Below, in pieces: positions 35,566 through 47,300 of a stretch of DNA of 64,000 bases. Source of the stretch: Ophiura sarsii (taxonomy: Eukaryota > Echinodermata > Ophiuroidea > Amphilepidida > Ophiuridae); assembly GCA_035610835.1 (NCBI GenBank), contig CM069454.1:65929613-65993612 (forward strand), read 5' to 3'. The position numbers and the translations under genes are program-made. Every line of letters begins with the position of its first letter. Position 1 is the first letter of the stretch. Below the pieces are notes generated by a model. It had not been told where the DNA came from and did not search any database. It saw only the letters and a program-made list of their open reading frames with translations.

Positions 35566-38111
35566 TTATAGGTATGGTCAAAAACATCACACAAAGCTTT
35601 GAATTTGTGCATGCAACATGGGGGAAAAACTTGTCACATTTTATTTACAATATCAGTTATATATTTGTGACGCATCATATCATACATTACTTAATATAGG
35701 TATTGTTTATTAAAAGCTTGCTTTTATAGTACTGTACATATCAGATGTTGTCAAAATTTCATTATTGGACAAGATGCAATCCTTATGTTTATATTAAAAA
35801 TAACAGACACTTAAGAAAATACTTCCATCATTACATAAACAGTTTCATAATGCATACATCGGTTATCCTTTAAAAGGCACACTTTTACACCTACTACAGT
35901 CATCACAAAAAATAACTTACTAGGTAATACATGTGGGTATAACTCTCAGAGTGTACTCCTACATGAAAGTATCAAATTATAAAGTTGTTGAGAAATTTCC
36001 CTTCTTTAATAATTTAAGATATTGGACACTAAGAATGGACGATTGTTGAGTAAGTTACAATCCCAAAAATGTAAGTAAAAACAATTTTCATTTTCACATT
36101 TTTTTTCAACACAAGGGAAGATTAACAACACATGTGTGCCATATTGATCCATCGGAACAATGCGACTAGCTATTCAATCAGGGCATTCGGTTGGTGAATG
36201 AGCACTAAAGTATCCATTCGATTTTGTTGAATGAGGTATCAAACTGCGGAGAAGAAATTTGCTCATTCAATGTATATCTCAGATTTTTGGTACCGATTAT
36301 CTATTTTGAATTAGCTAACCTCAAAGGTTATTAGTTTATTTTATTATTAGTTTATTAGTTTATATTAGACCTCAAACCATGCCAGTTCAATTGGATCAAA
36401 GCCTCACAGGTACCATGGGAAATGGCATCCCTACAACCTTATCCCCAAAGTCACAGTGAGGTGCAATAAAACAAATATTACACCGTTTCTATTGAAGAAA
36501 GAGGCACATAATTTTCTTTAGGTACCGTACTGGCCAAGTTACCATCACTTCTTAGTCATCCTTCGGGTACGGTATAGGCTTGTGGGATTTGCTGGGAGGG
36601 AGAGATACAATATTACAAATATGATGGCCAAAGTGTTCCAACAACAAAATTAGTAAAAGGTAGCCCCAATTTTTTTTGCAGTCACCTCATGAATTTCAAG
36701 TAAGTGGGGTGGGTGGGGGTCACAAAATTGTGCACTGTCAAAAAATCGCACAGTCCATAAGGTACAGCAAATGAACGTAGGCGACGGGTTATAAATAGTA
36801 AATTCTGTGTGATTCCGTAGAAGTACGTTGGTGATCAGAAATTGTAAAGCACTGATTTATATCATCTCGCGAAGAGATGTAAACGCGTTGATAAACATTT
36901 TAATTGATACATTTTTGAGGCGCGAGATTTTATATATTAGGCGAGAGTGCGGGAGAAAGAGTGTCTCGGCAGAAGACTCCCGCCTAATGCGGGAGAGTTG
37001 ACAGCCCTGCTTGTAGTCAGAACCTTACAAAAAATAGTTTGCCTTTCCCCTCTACACCATGCAGTATTTGTATAATAGGCTAATGAAAGTCGATTCCTAG
37101 TCTCCCTGTACATATTTTTAAAAGAGTGGGTAGGTGACTATTTCATTAATCATTATTTCACTCAATTTTATTATTGCATAATTTGTAAGTGGTGTTAACT
37201 ACTAGTAAATACCTATTAATTCATGTACCTCAATTAATACTTAAAACAATTAAGGAAGTATTTGTAGATGTGTTGTTGAAAATATATGTCAACAAATTTG
37301 TCTGAAATATTGCAACGTCAATTACACCTGAAATAGGTAATTACGCAAAACAACCATTATTAACCACTAGCGGCGTACCCACGCTACGCACGTAGAACAC
37401 TGCACAAGGGATAGAATCTGGATAAATTATGCTAATGAGTACACCAGCAGCTAGCCAGCGTGACCGCTGGGCTGTTTTGGAGCACTGCGCAGCTCATTAT
37501 GACGTCAGTGTTTTGTGAGGCCGGCCGAACTTTTCACAGACTTGGATTCAAGAATGAATTGAGTGGCCGAACGTCTGTCGATGTTTTCCGATGATGACGT
37601 CATCAGACCTTGATCATTTTTAGATCAAATGAAAACAGACAAAATGGCGGAGTAGTGGGAAAAAGTTCCGTGAAAATCGATGCAGTTTTTCGAAAGTTAT
37701 GCTACTTTTTGGGTACGTTTCCCCCCCCCCCCGCTTTTCGATAAATACTGCAGAATTGCGTAGACAATTCTTTGACAATATGCATGATGGAATGTGGTTA
37801 AAAAATGACATTTAGAAATTTAGTTTAGAACTGGGAATTTAGCGATAGTAAATCTAGACTGTGTTGAATAAGTTAATCATTGAATCAGCAAGAAACCTCT
37901 TGAAACTTTCAGAAACTAGCAGTTTGAATATCACATTTTATTTTATTCTCAAGTCATTTTTACACACGCTAGTATAGTAGTAATATGATCCGTCGCCAAT
38001 TTGGTCCAATTGCGCATGTCTTGTGGCCTCGCTGTGACTGCCGATGTGTCCCTAGTATTTATAAAGAGTACTGTTCTACGTGCTACGCTCGGGTCCCCGC
38101 TAGATGCTTAT
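35566..38111. other. Non-coding with repeat fragments; no gene
   Basis: 36208-36330 matches one arm of the palindromic MITE at 4690-5292 (ATTCGATTTTGTTGAATGAG). 35908-36020 is weakly like the fold-back arm at 30064. A C run lies near 37721. No gene was recognised. Confidence 0.5.
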
Positions 38112-38513
38112 GCAACATTACCTACCTCTGAAACCACATAAACCCCCTACAACCCCCACACACACACAAACCAGGTTGATTTATAATCATAACCCTCCTA
38201 ATCCATTTATCGTGGCAACTTTTATAATAAATTTTTTATATCATATTTATATATAATATAATATAAAGTTAATAATAATATAATATAATATAAAGTTGTT
38301 TACCAACCCACGGTGTTTACAATAACAACAAATATTAACAACTACCGGCGAATGTCGCAACGAAAAATAAGCAAGGACATCCACCGGTGTGGCAACTTTA
38401 TTAACCCCTACCTCTCAAACCGCATAAACCACCTACAACCCCCCTACACACACACCAACCAGGTTGATTTATAATCATAACCCTCCTAAACCATTTATCG
38501 TGGGGACTTCGTT
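38112..38513. repeat. Two direct repeats, period about 287 bp
   Basis: About 115 bp at 38112-38228 recurs at 38400-38513 (ACCAGGTTGATTTATAATCA, CATTTATCGTGG). AT-rich ATAATATAAAG repeats lie between them. Confidence 0.7.
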
Positions 38514-40250
38514 AACTCTCGGTCCCTCGGATTGTTTGGCATGCCGACTTAAAGTCAAGAAATCAGGTTGCTTTATTAACCCCCACAAAATGCTACTTGT
38601 ACCAAATCACTATAACCCTAGGCCTATATCCTCAACCATTTTCTGTGGTTTTACCCCCACCCGGCATGACACCACATCATTACCCCTAACAGGCATATAA
38701 CCATTTCTTATGTGGCTTATGCGCCATGTGTAGGAGTGCGTATAGTGCCGCGGCAGTGAGCCATTGCGCAAACATGCACGCGACGTGTTGCCACGGTATG
38801 ATTGCACGGTAGTACGCGCAACGTACAACAAATCGTGCGATTCTAGTGGCCTTTGTGAGCCAAATTCGAGAAGTTTTTTTGCTGTTTTTGGAGCCAATTG
38901 TTAACCAATTCACTGGAATATACTTTCACTCTTCCCGTTATTTCCTATATCTTTCATGTAAATTAGGCGACACTTTGATCACAACTAACGGAGTACTAAG
39001 GATAACAAACACACACTGTTTCTAGATTTATAGTAAAACATATACCGTGACACCGCTGCCAACCAAATCCCTTTAAATCAACAAGATGAGATGCCTGGTA
39101 TTTTGAGCCACTACAAACTTAGCTTTTCCAAGTTTGTCAGAAAGTGTAATTTTTGCACAAAACAATGAAAGTATTGGTAAAACTGAAAGGTTGAGTCGGT
39201 CAGGAAATGGGAAATCAACTTTCAATAGCCGTATTACACACCTCATACATTTTGCATTACATAATGACTCTTTTTATCAATAAAAATGTAAGAGTAATTA
39301 AACATCATTGATAAGATTTAAGAGATTCACATAGCTATCAAAGGATATTTTAAGGACTTCCCACAATGCATTGCGCGAAAGTTTTATAGAAATAAGAAAA
39401 AGGAACACTGATAACTAATTTATTCATTGATGTAAACGATAAACGCGCTATGAAGTCATGATTGTGTGCATATGTCTATGGGAATCGAGACAAGTTGGAG
39501 ACCAGAATTAAGGCATTTTGCAAAAACACAATGCATTGTGGTGGTGTCTTTAAAATCTTCTTTGCGTAGCTATATGAAGAGCTGTTTTGCAAAAGGGCTT
39601 ACACCCACTTCTGCCTTTTTACTCATTTTGCATTATTCAATAGATGGCTATTCATTATGTGGAATGTGGCTTGTATTGATGGAGCCTCAATTGGCGTAAG
39701 TCATAGAAACAGTAATGAACACAGCCATATAATAATTTGATTAATTCCATGGACTTGTCAATACAAATTCACAAATGCAAAATGAGTAATATGTCGGGGA
39801 TGGTCTGTAGGCCCTGTAGGCATGTCCAAGGACTTTCAAAAAGTACACTAAATAAGTAATTTCATTAATGTGAAAAAGCACCCCTAAACAAGTATGGACA
39901 ATATTTTGCATACCTAAGTAAGTATTATCAGTTTTTTCAATACCCTAAACAAATAGATAAACTATAAAGTATTTCTATACCCTAATTATGTATTGTTTAG
40001 TTTAAAACATCTTATCAAGTACACTTTCAAATTCGTCCTTCCCGAAAATATTAAGAAATAAGTGCTAACTTGACCTACTCAGATTACTTTTATGCGACGG
40101 ATAGTAATTACACTATATCCAGCCCGTAAATCGCAGGTATTATGATCCTCAAGGAACAAATAAGGACCCCGACTACGTAAGACCACAGTATGACAAGTAT
40201 TCCTTAATTTTGCTTCTTTTCACGTTACGTACGTATTGTACCTCGGCTTT
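38514..40250. other. Non-coding; no gene
   Basis: No exon with plausible splice sites or domain, and no clear transposon end. Confidence 0.45.
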
Positions 40251-40697
40251 AAATATTTACGTGATTTTTTGGACACACCCGATACCCCTCTTGTAACAAA
40301 GAGCACCCCGGGAGCGGGAGGGTTCACCATATTTTCCAATTGGGGCCCTAGGTTTAGGTTATGGTTTAGGGTAAGGTTTAGGGTGGGGTTGGGATTAGAG
40401 CTAGAGTTAAGGTAAGGAATACATGGTATTCTTGTTGGCGCATATACAGGGTGAGTCAAAAAACTGCAATAGTTTTAAATAATTACGTGATTTTTTGGAC
40501 ACACCCGATACCCCTCTTGTAACAAAGAGCACCCCGGGAGCGGGAGGGTTCACCATATTTTCCAATTGGGGCCCTAGGTTTAGGTTATGGTTTAGGGTAA
40601 GGTTTAGGGTGGGGTTGGGATTAGAGCTAGAGTTAAGGTAAGGAATACATGGTATTCTTGTTGGCGCATATACAGGGTGAGTCAAAAAACTGCAATA
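40251..40697. repeat. 226-bp tandem duplication including a MITE end
   Basis: The unit beginning ACGTGATTTTTTGGACACAC (40259) recurs at 40485 with near identity and includes GGTTTAGGGT-like repeats and the mariner-type end TACAGGGTGAGTCAAAAAAC, so that end appears at 40445 and 40671. Confidence 0.9.
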
Positions 40698-41336
40698 GTG
40701 GAAAGAAGCCATCTTGTTTTCAAAACCAAGTTGAAGTTGGAAACTTTTTAAACGTTGCAAGAATGATATATTTGTTCCTAACTTTATGTGAATAAATGAA
40801 GTCAATCGCAATTCTCTTTTATCTTTAGTGAACCTTTTACTACACAACCCAATTTACTTGGTTGTCCACGAGTACAGTGATTTTCAATTGAAATTGCACA
40901 CATTTCATGTTCCGATTTGATTATCCCGCCAACAAAAATTTGGAATAATTTCATTTGTATTCAAATCTAGAGCATTATAAGGAATTCATAGCATGGGTTA
41001 TGTAAATTGATCATTTTATTTCCCATGTAAACAAGAAATGAAGCATTAAATTCCAATTACGTCACAAATTTACTCGAATTTTCAATTGTTAATGAGAGAC
41101 GCATTTTGCAATCTTATGCCTGTTTTGGGTGTTTCGTGGACAAGCGTGTGAACTGGGTGCATGGGTAAAAAGGTTCACCAAAGGCAAACGAAAAATGCGA
41201 TTGACTTTATTCTTTCACATGAGATTAGTAACAAATATGTTATTCTTATAACGTGTGCAAAATTTCAAACATCAACTTGGATTTGAAAACAAGATGGCTT
41301 CTTTCCACTATTCCAGTCTTTTTTACTCACCCTGTA
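40671..41336. mobile_element. Mariner-type MITE
   Basis: TA + CAGGGTGAGTCAAAAAAC at the left; AGTCTTTTTACTCACCCTG + TA at the right. About 67-bp inverted ends (GGAAAGAAGCCATCTTG on both). 666 bp. Confidence 0.85.
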
Positions 41337-41880
41337 TGTCGAAGAGGGAATACAGTTAACTCAAAACGAAGTATAGTGATTTATAGCCACGACGAGAATG
41401 CTGTAGTTTTTAAATGGGGTGAACTTTGCACTAATCATAAAATAATTTTAAAGTATTGTTCATGAACAATTTCAATATTTGACCTTACATTCATAAAATA
41501 CACCATTGAAATGTGAAATGTTTGTTGGTAACATTATCTAGGAAATGTAGAAGTTCACAGTTCATTTACATTGCAGTGTGTGGGAGAGATTTAATGTTTA
41601 TATATCGGAGCAATAATTGTTCTGAGCATGATCAGTTGGAAGTTTCCATCTTTGTGTGAAATCACCAATAAGAATAACGTGTATAGGGTTTACTAAGTAG
41701 GAAATTGGTAAAGTAGTACAACGTGCCACTGTCTGTGCCGGTATGTTTTGCACAGATCGTGTTAGGCTGTCCACATGAAATGAACTCGGGGATGGAACAC
41801 TTTAACATACTTATTTCTATAGTTCCCAATTTGGCTATTTCGCTCCTACCAAATGGTATGCGTTCAACGGTTACCGAACG
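41337..41880. other. Non-coding; no gene
   Basis: Nothing recognised. Confidence 0.4.
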
Positions 41881-42260
41881 GTTATTTAAGCGTTCTTATA
41901 ATAAGGGTTCCTTGGCTTGAACGGTTAGCTCATTTAAATATTTAGTTTGCCTAAGCGTTCTTTTTAAAGCGTTCCTTGACTTGTACGGTTAGCTCATTTA
42001 AATATAAGTTCGCCTAAGCGTTCTTTTTAAGCGTTCCTTGGCTTGAACGGTTATAAGCGGTCGACTAGCTTTCGTTACCGGTCACCTAAGCGTTCTTTCT
42101 AAGCCTTCCTTGGCTCGAACGGTTAGCTCATTTAAATAACTAGGCTCCTACGAGCGCTTAACGAACGCTTATAAGCGGTCAATTAGCGTTTGAAGCCGCA
42201 AATGCTTATAAATTATACTAACCATAGGAATTTCCTTAAGCGATCATTGAACGGTTTTCG
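41881..42260. repeat. Degenerate tandem array rich in AAGCGTTC and AACGGTT
   Basis: At least four copies of a roughly 70-75 bp unit: CCTAAGCGTTCTTTTTA, AGCGTTCCTTGGCTTGAACG, GTTAGCTCATTTAAATA. AACGG also fits the core of Myb-type binding sites, but this may be chance. Confidence 0.7.
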
Positions 42261-42720
42261 AAGATTAGTGGAACGCTATATACTGATTTAGGTAAGGGGT
42301 GGTACCAAATATACATTTCCCTATCTTCACCTTTAGACCAAAGAAGATTTTAATGTCACAACCACAATGCATTGCGCCAACTCAAGATTTTTTTTCTGCC
42401 ACGTTGCATTTGGATTTTCCCTTATCGATACTTTTAACAATACGATCGATATATCAGTGACCTTTGGATCCTGAGATATCAATCACGCATGACACGTATC
42501 GGAAAATCTATGGTTCCCCTGTCTTTTTATTTTTCCAATATCTGTGAGTATCAATTTGCTTACTATAGTCCAATTAATTATTGAACAAACAACACGCACG
42601 CAGCACGAAGATGATCGCGCCCAAAATGCTCACGCTTATGGACGGTGGCGCACTTCACACAATGTACGCAATACGCTGCTTCAATGTGTTCGTTCAATTA
42701 ATATTAATCCTACTTTAGTC

Positions 42721-42890
42721 AAGTTCTTCTGGTTTTTGGTCAAAATTGATGCCAAATTTGGCTTCTCTGATCCATTTCCTTTCCAAAAATGTATACTTTT
42801 ATATACATTTGAGTCATAGTTCAATATTAAATTACAGCATTCACAAAATAAAAAAAATAAAAAAATTCCTTAAGTCTCCCCTTAAATACT
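42721..42890. repeat. Dispersed repeat end
   Basis: GTCAAAATTGATGCCAAATT and CCATTTCCTTTCCAAAAA match 33320-33400 and, less well, 21770-21838. Confidence 0.65.
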
Positions 42891-43201
42891 GTGTTTTAGA
42901 TGAGTAGTTTGTATTTGGTGAGATCATGTGCATACTTTGGACTTCTACACCATGCTGCTTCCCAGAATTGATGGACATTTTTTAAATATCACTATGTTAT
43001 ATGGTGAACCCTGGGGTGATTTTGACATAGTGTTTGCTTGAGTGAACTCCATCTTCAGTCATTCTATTTAATCTGTATTGATAGATGAAGGAATTCAACA
43101 TAACGTAATTCTCCATACTGGAATTTTTCGTCACGGAATTCTACAATAAACACGAAAGTTCACTACCATCTTCTATTCCATAATCGGCTAACGTGGTATC
43201 A

Positions 43202-44301
43202 CTATCCAGTTGGTTTTTTGCCGTGAAATACCAAATGGAACAATTCCATGCCCGTCTTCTGTTTGATAGCATGAATCAATGTTGCCACAGTAAAGTCATC
43301 TGGAACTTTTACTATTGAGAACCCAGATCCATCCATTTTGCGAATACGAATGTTGATCATTTTGTTATTGCCACAAGGCCTCAGAACTATGCGGAGAGTG
43401 CTTTTGTCTTCAATACCATAGTCACAAACAGTGCCAATATTCTGAAGCGGTTTTCCAGCGTATATCAGTCGTTGCTGGTCTGGTGGAAATCCGAAAATGT
43501 CCTGGATCTTGACCTTGATTTTGTCAACAGTATCTGCAGGATCAACGTCATGCAAAATTGTCTTCCCTGTCAGAGTCTTGACAAATAGTGTCAAGTGTTC
43601 CTGTGATTTGTTGTTGTATTTATGCAGAAAAACAATCTGACCAGCAACAATATTGTAATCGCATAATCTTGTGTTGGTAAACATAGGAATTGCATTTACC
43701 CGCTTGTTACTTGTGAGACGTTGCTGAGAAGGCAGCATTCCAGTTTGTCTCAGTACTTCCACTTTCAAGTCCTGAACACTGAAACTGGAATTAACTTCTA
43801 CAGTTATGCGTGAGCCATTTTCCTTTTGGACAAAGATAGGAAACATGCCCGACTTGTGACTGGTGACGTCCACATTAAGCACAACTGATGATTCAGTGCA
43901 CCAGCCGACGAGATGTTCATCGTTACGCAACACTTTATCACTGCAGCACAGACGTTGTTGATCTACTGGAATACCGGTACTCGCTGCAATATCAGCTTTG
44001 ATTTGGGAGACCAAAGTATGAGGTAAAAAGGCTCGTCTTATAGTCTTTTTCCTCTCAGGTATCCGGATGCGAACAAGTAACCCAGAGCTCACACTAACAA
44101 TTCCACCTTCTGTGACACGGTACGATGAAATGGTTTGGTCGTCTTCTAGTTGAAGTCTGTTGTGTGTTAAGACTTGGAGATAATGTGGTATGTCATACAC
44201 ATTCTGGATCCGAAGCTTGAGGCTGGCGATGCTGTCTTCTGGCTCTACAATCACTGTTTGCATTCTATATTTTGTGTCCATAGAAAGCCTGAGCTGAATA
44301 C
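43202..44301 (-). CDS. Kinase-UBL gene, last coding exon (UBL6-UBL10)
   Basis: Acceptor TCATTCAG. UBL6 spans residues 681-753, UBL7 754-831, UBL8 832-913, UBL9 914-993 and UBL10 994-1045. UBL9 is the most ubiquitin-like ([25 protein letters not shown]) and keeps the counterparts of Leu8, Ile44, Lys48 and Val70, but ends PCGNNK instead of diglycine. UBL10 stops after 52 residues at TAG 43204-43202. The missing final strands are encoded one frame over (DYGIEDGSEL; stop at 43143-43141), so a one-base gain in the six-base A run (T run 43214-43219 on the plus strand) is the simplest explanation, as a real mutation or an assembly error. Confidence 0.88.
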
Positions 44302-47300
44302 CTGAATGAGACAAACAAATTACATGAATTAAATATTTGTCTAGACAAGGGATAACATGCCCATTTTTGCTTGATAAAATCATTGAGCATTTATTGAGCC
44401 TTGATTATTACTATTAATTTTTTGGAGAGGGGGAGGGGGGGGGGGGGGAAATGGGGGTTGGCAAGACAAAATGCGCTTGAAGCGCGCAAACATCTTGGCT
44501 TTTAATGTAGAAATTGCCTGGAATTAGTTTAATTTGTTCTGAATTAGACATTTTAGACCAATTTGTAAGTAATTTTGACATTTAAACTCCAAATTTTCAA
44601 TTGTTTGGGGGCCAAATGGGCTGGGGTTGAGCTGACTGAGGGGGTAATCGGGGGGGGAGGGGGGGGGGGGGGAAGGTTGCGAGAGGTATTTCCCCCCCCC
44701 CCCACACCTTACTTTGTTGTGTCTACTGAATTATGATGATGTTCAATTCATATGCTAAATACAGGACTTCATGCTCAATAGCTAATTTTATTAATTACCT
44801 ATTGAGCATGAAAAGATGCTCAATAATATTAATCAAGTATAAATAGAACTTATTCCATACCGAAGAGCTTGTGCAGTTTGAGCATATGGAACAGATTCCT
44901 ACGGAGAGGTATCCATAAGGGGATAGAAATATCCTGCACATCGTGCAAAATTCAATTCTTTTGGTTCTGTGTGCGAGTGGTAATAAAAGTTGTGTAATTT
45001 GTTCTTCTTCTAGTTTAACCCATCAAAAAGGTTTGTTTGCCCAAACAAGAGGGAAAAAAGATGGGGGGGGGGGGGGGGGGGGAGGTCAGTCGGTTACTTT
45101 TTCGTTGTTGTTGTTTTTGTTGCTATAGACACTTTTAGAGAAGAAAAAGACTATACAATTTGATTTTAACACACTTTAATACATATGTATTTGGTTTTAA
45201 TATGTACCATAGCTGCAGCTGGCAGCCCGTAGCGGCGTAGCTGGATGGTTTGACATGATCTGTTTTCCACTAGATTGTGGTAGGATCTTGGATTTGCATC
45301 ACCTTGGTGTTTTAAAGGATGGATATGTGGGAATCAGTAAATTACAGGGCAGTTCTGTTGATTAGTTTGGCAAATTAAGATGAAAATATCATTTAATACA
45401 TATATTTTCAACATAAAACATTATTTTAAAAAAAAGAATCTAAAAAAAAATGCATAGGTTTTTGAGATTTTATGGGTTGGTCACGTTCAGGCAAACAAAC
45501 CTTTTTTTATAGGCCTAATGCCAACGCTAAAAGTACCGATATTGACTTGTGATAAGTACTTGTTCAGGGATTTACTGGACTCAAGTATTAACACTTTCCA
45601 CGCGGCTATTATTTCTACCATACACAAAACAGATTTTTCAGAAACCTTTCACAATTTTCAAAGTCTATCTCAATGATTCTTAACACAATACTAGGCATGT
45701 TTGTACTTATGTCAATGCATTTCTCATGGTGATTCCAAATACGGTAATGAAATTCAATAATATTGACATTTTTTAAACATTTTGTGACATTTTGGAATGT
45801 CGTCTGCAGCTGCCTGCCGCGTGGAAAGTGTTAAGATTTCTGATAAAAACTTAATATTGATTGATCGATACTATAAATACCCAATGTACACGGTTGCGCA
45901 TTTGTCGGTGATGTGAAATCACAAATATTGTTTTGTATGTCTACACACAGAAAAATCGCGACCTCGATATGTAAAAAAATAATATGTATAACGATGTTGT
46001 GTATATTTTCGACGAGTTTCTACACAACTTCGGTAGAATTGTTGTCCAACCAGTTTACCAGTTGGCATGTAGATATTAAAAATACACAATTAAACGCAAA
46101 GCGGAAATGTTACATAGTTTGTGTATTTTTTTACATATTAAAAAGGTAAAAGTGTCGAATTACATTCTTATAATGTACAAATCTTTCAAAAATACCACTT
46201 TGCGATGTAATTTTGCGCGCAAGATCGATCACACTTGAGCAAAATGGCGGACATGGCGGAGGCAGAAGAGCTGAAGCCCAAGTGGATAGAATTAATGAAG
46301 GCTTGGGGCCTCCAGTCTTTTGTTGAAGCATTCAAAGGCTATTTGTAAGGAAGTGCACATGCATGTATGATGTAATGTAATACGGCTCGGACCTGGGGAA
46401 GCTTCTATGGTTACGCTATCCGTGCATGTATACTGCACTGCACTCCCGGGACTCATTGCGTGATTGCGGCACTGCATTCAGCCATTCAGCATATCAATGT
46501 ACTATGGTCAGGGGCGTCGATCCTGGGGGGGGGGGACGAGGGGGACGTGTCCCACCTAATAATCACGTATTTAACTTTTAAGTTATACCTAATATTCATG
46601 TATTTAATTTTTAAATTATACCTAATAATCATGTATTTAACTTTTAAATTATACCTAATAATCATGTATTTAACTTACCTAACTGGTGAGGTAAAAGAAC
46701 TACATAAAAAATTATGTTATTATTTTACCTAATATTTATGTATTTTACTTACCTAACTGCTAGGTATATTTTACATAATTACAAATTCGGTAGAATATAC
46801 CTATTTGTTCGAGAGTTCGTATTGCACCTAACGTTATGTATTTTTTTTACATAACTTACGTATTTTTTTTTCTGTGTGTATTATACTCATGTTGTACTGT
46901 ATGCAACATGTTGTCATTCAGTATGGAAACCTCACCTAAAATGGAATAGAAGTTTAAAGTACGCTTACAATGATGCAATGAATTAATGAATTCAGAAACC
47001 GACTACTGCAGTTACAATGTATGTGAAGGATTCTATGCAATGTGGATTGCTTACCTAGATTCAGTATTGATTTATCTTGAACGTTGTAGTCTGACAGAGT
47101 TTGTTTGTTGTGTAACAGTTGCCCGCCATAGAACAGATGCTGGTGATCTGGCTCAATACCGGCCCTTTGGCAAATCTTCTCTTTGGTCATCTCAATGGTA
47201 GCCATTACATCTACTTCAAATGCTACCAACTCACTGCTTGTTGTTTTCACCCTCAAGAACAAGCCTCTACGAGGCTTCGTTGCATTAAGGACCAATCTAT

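Larger units (their letters stand above)
45943..46879. mobile_element. Possible TA-flanked element with CACACAGAAAAA ends
   Basis: ACACACAGAAAAA at 45943 is mirrored by TTTTTCTGTGTG ending at 46878, with TA on each side; both halves contain TTCGGTAGAAT. The ends are short, so this is tentative. Confidence 0.4.
44302..47054. other. Last intron of the kinase-UBL gene
   Basis: Contains G runs (44423-44450, 44650-44672, 45062-45083), an inverted-end element with GGTTTGTTTGCC at 45029 and its mirror at 45495, the piggyBac MITE, the putative plus-strand exon and a 33-bp tandem repeat. Confidence 0.75.

Noticed and set aside
46460..46732. 90-codon frame with [11 protein letters not shown] repeats
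   Set aside because: Translation of a 33-bp AT-rich tandem repeat; no start context or splice signals.
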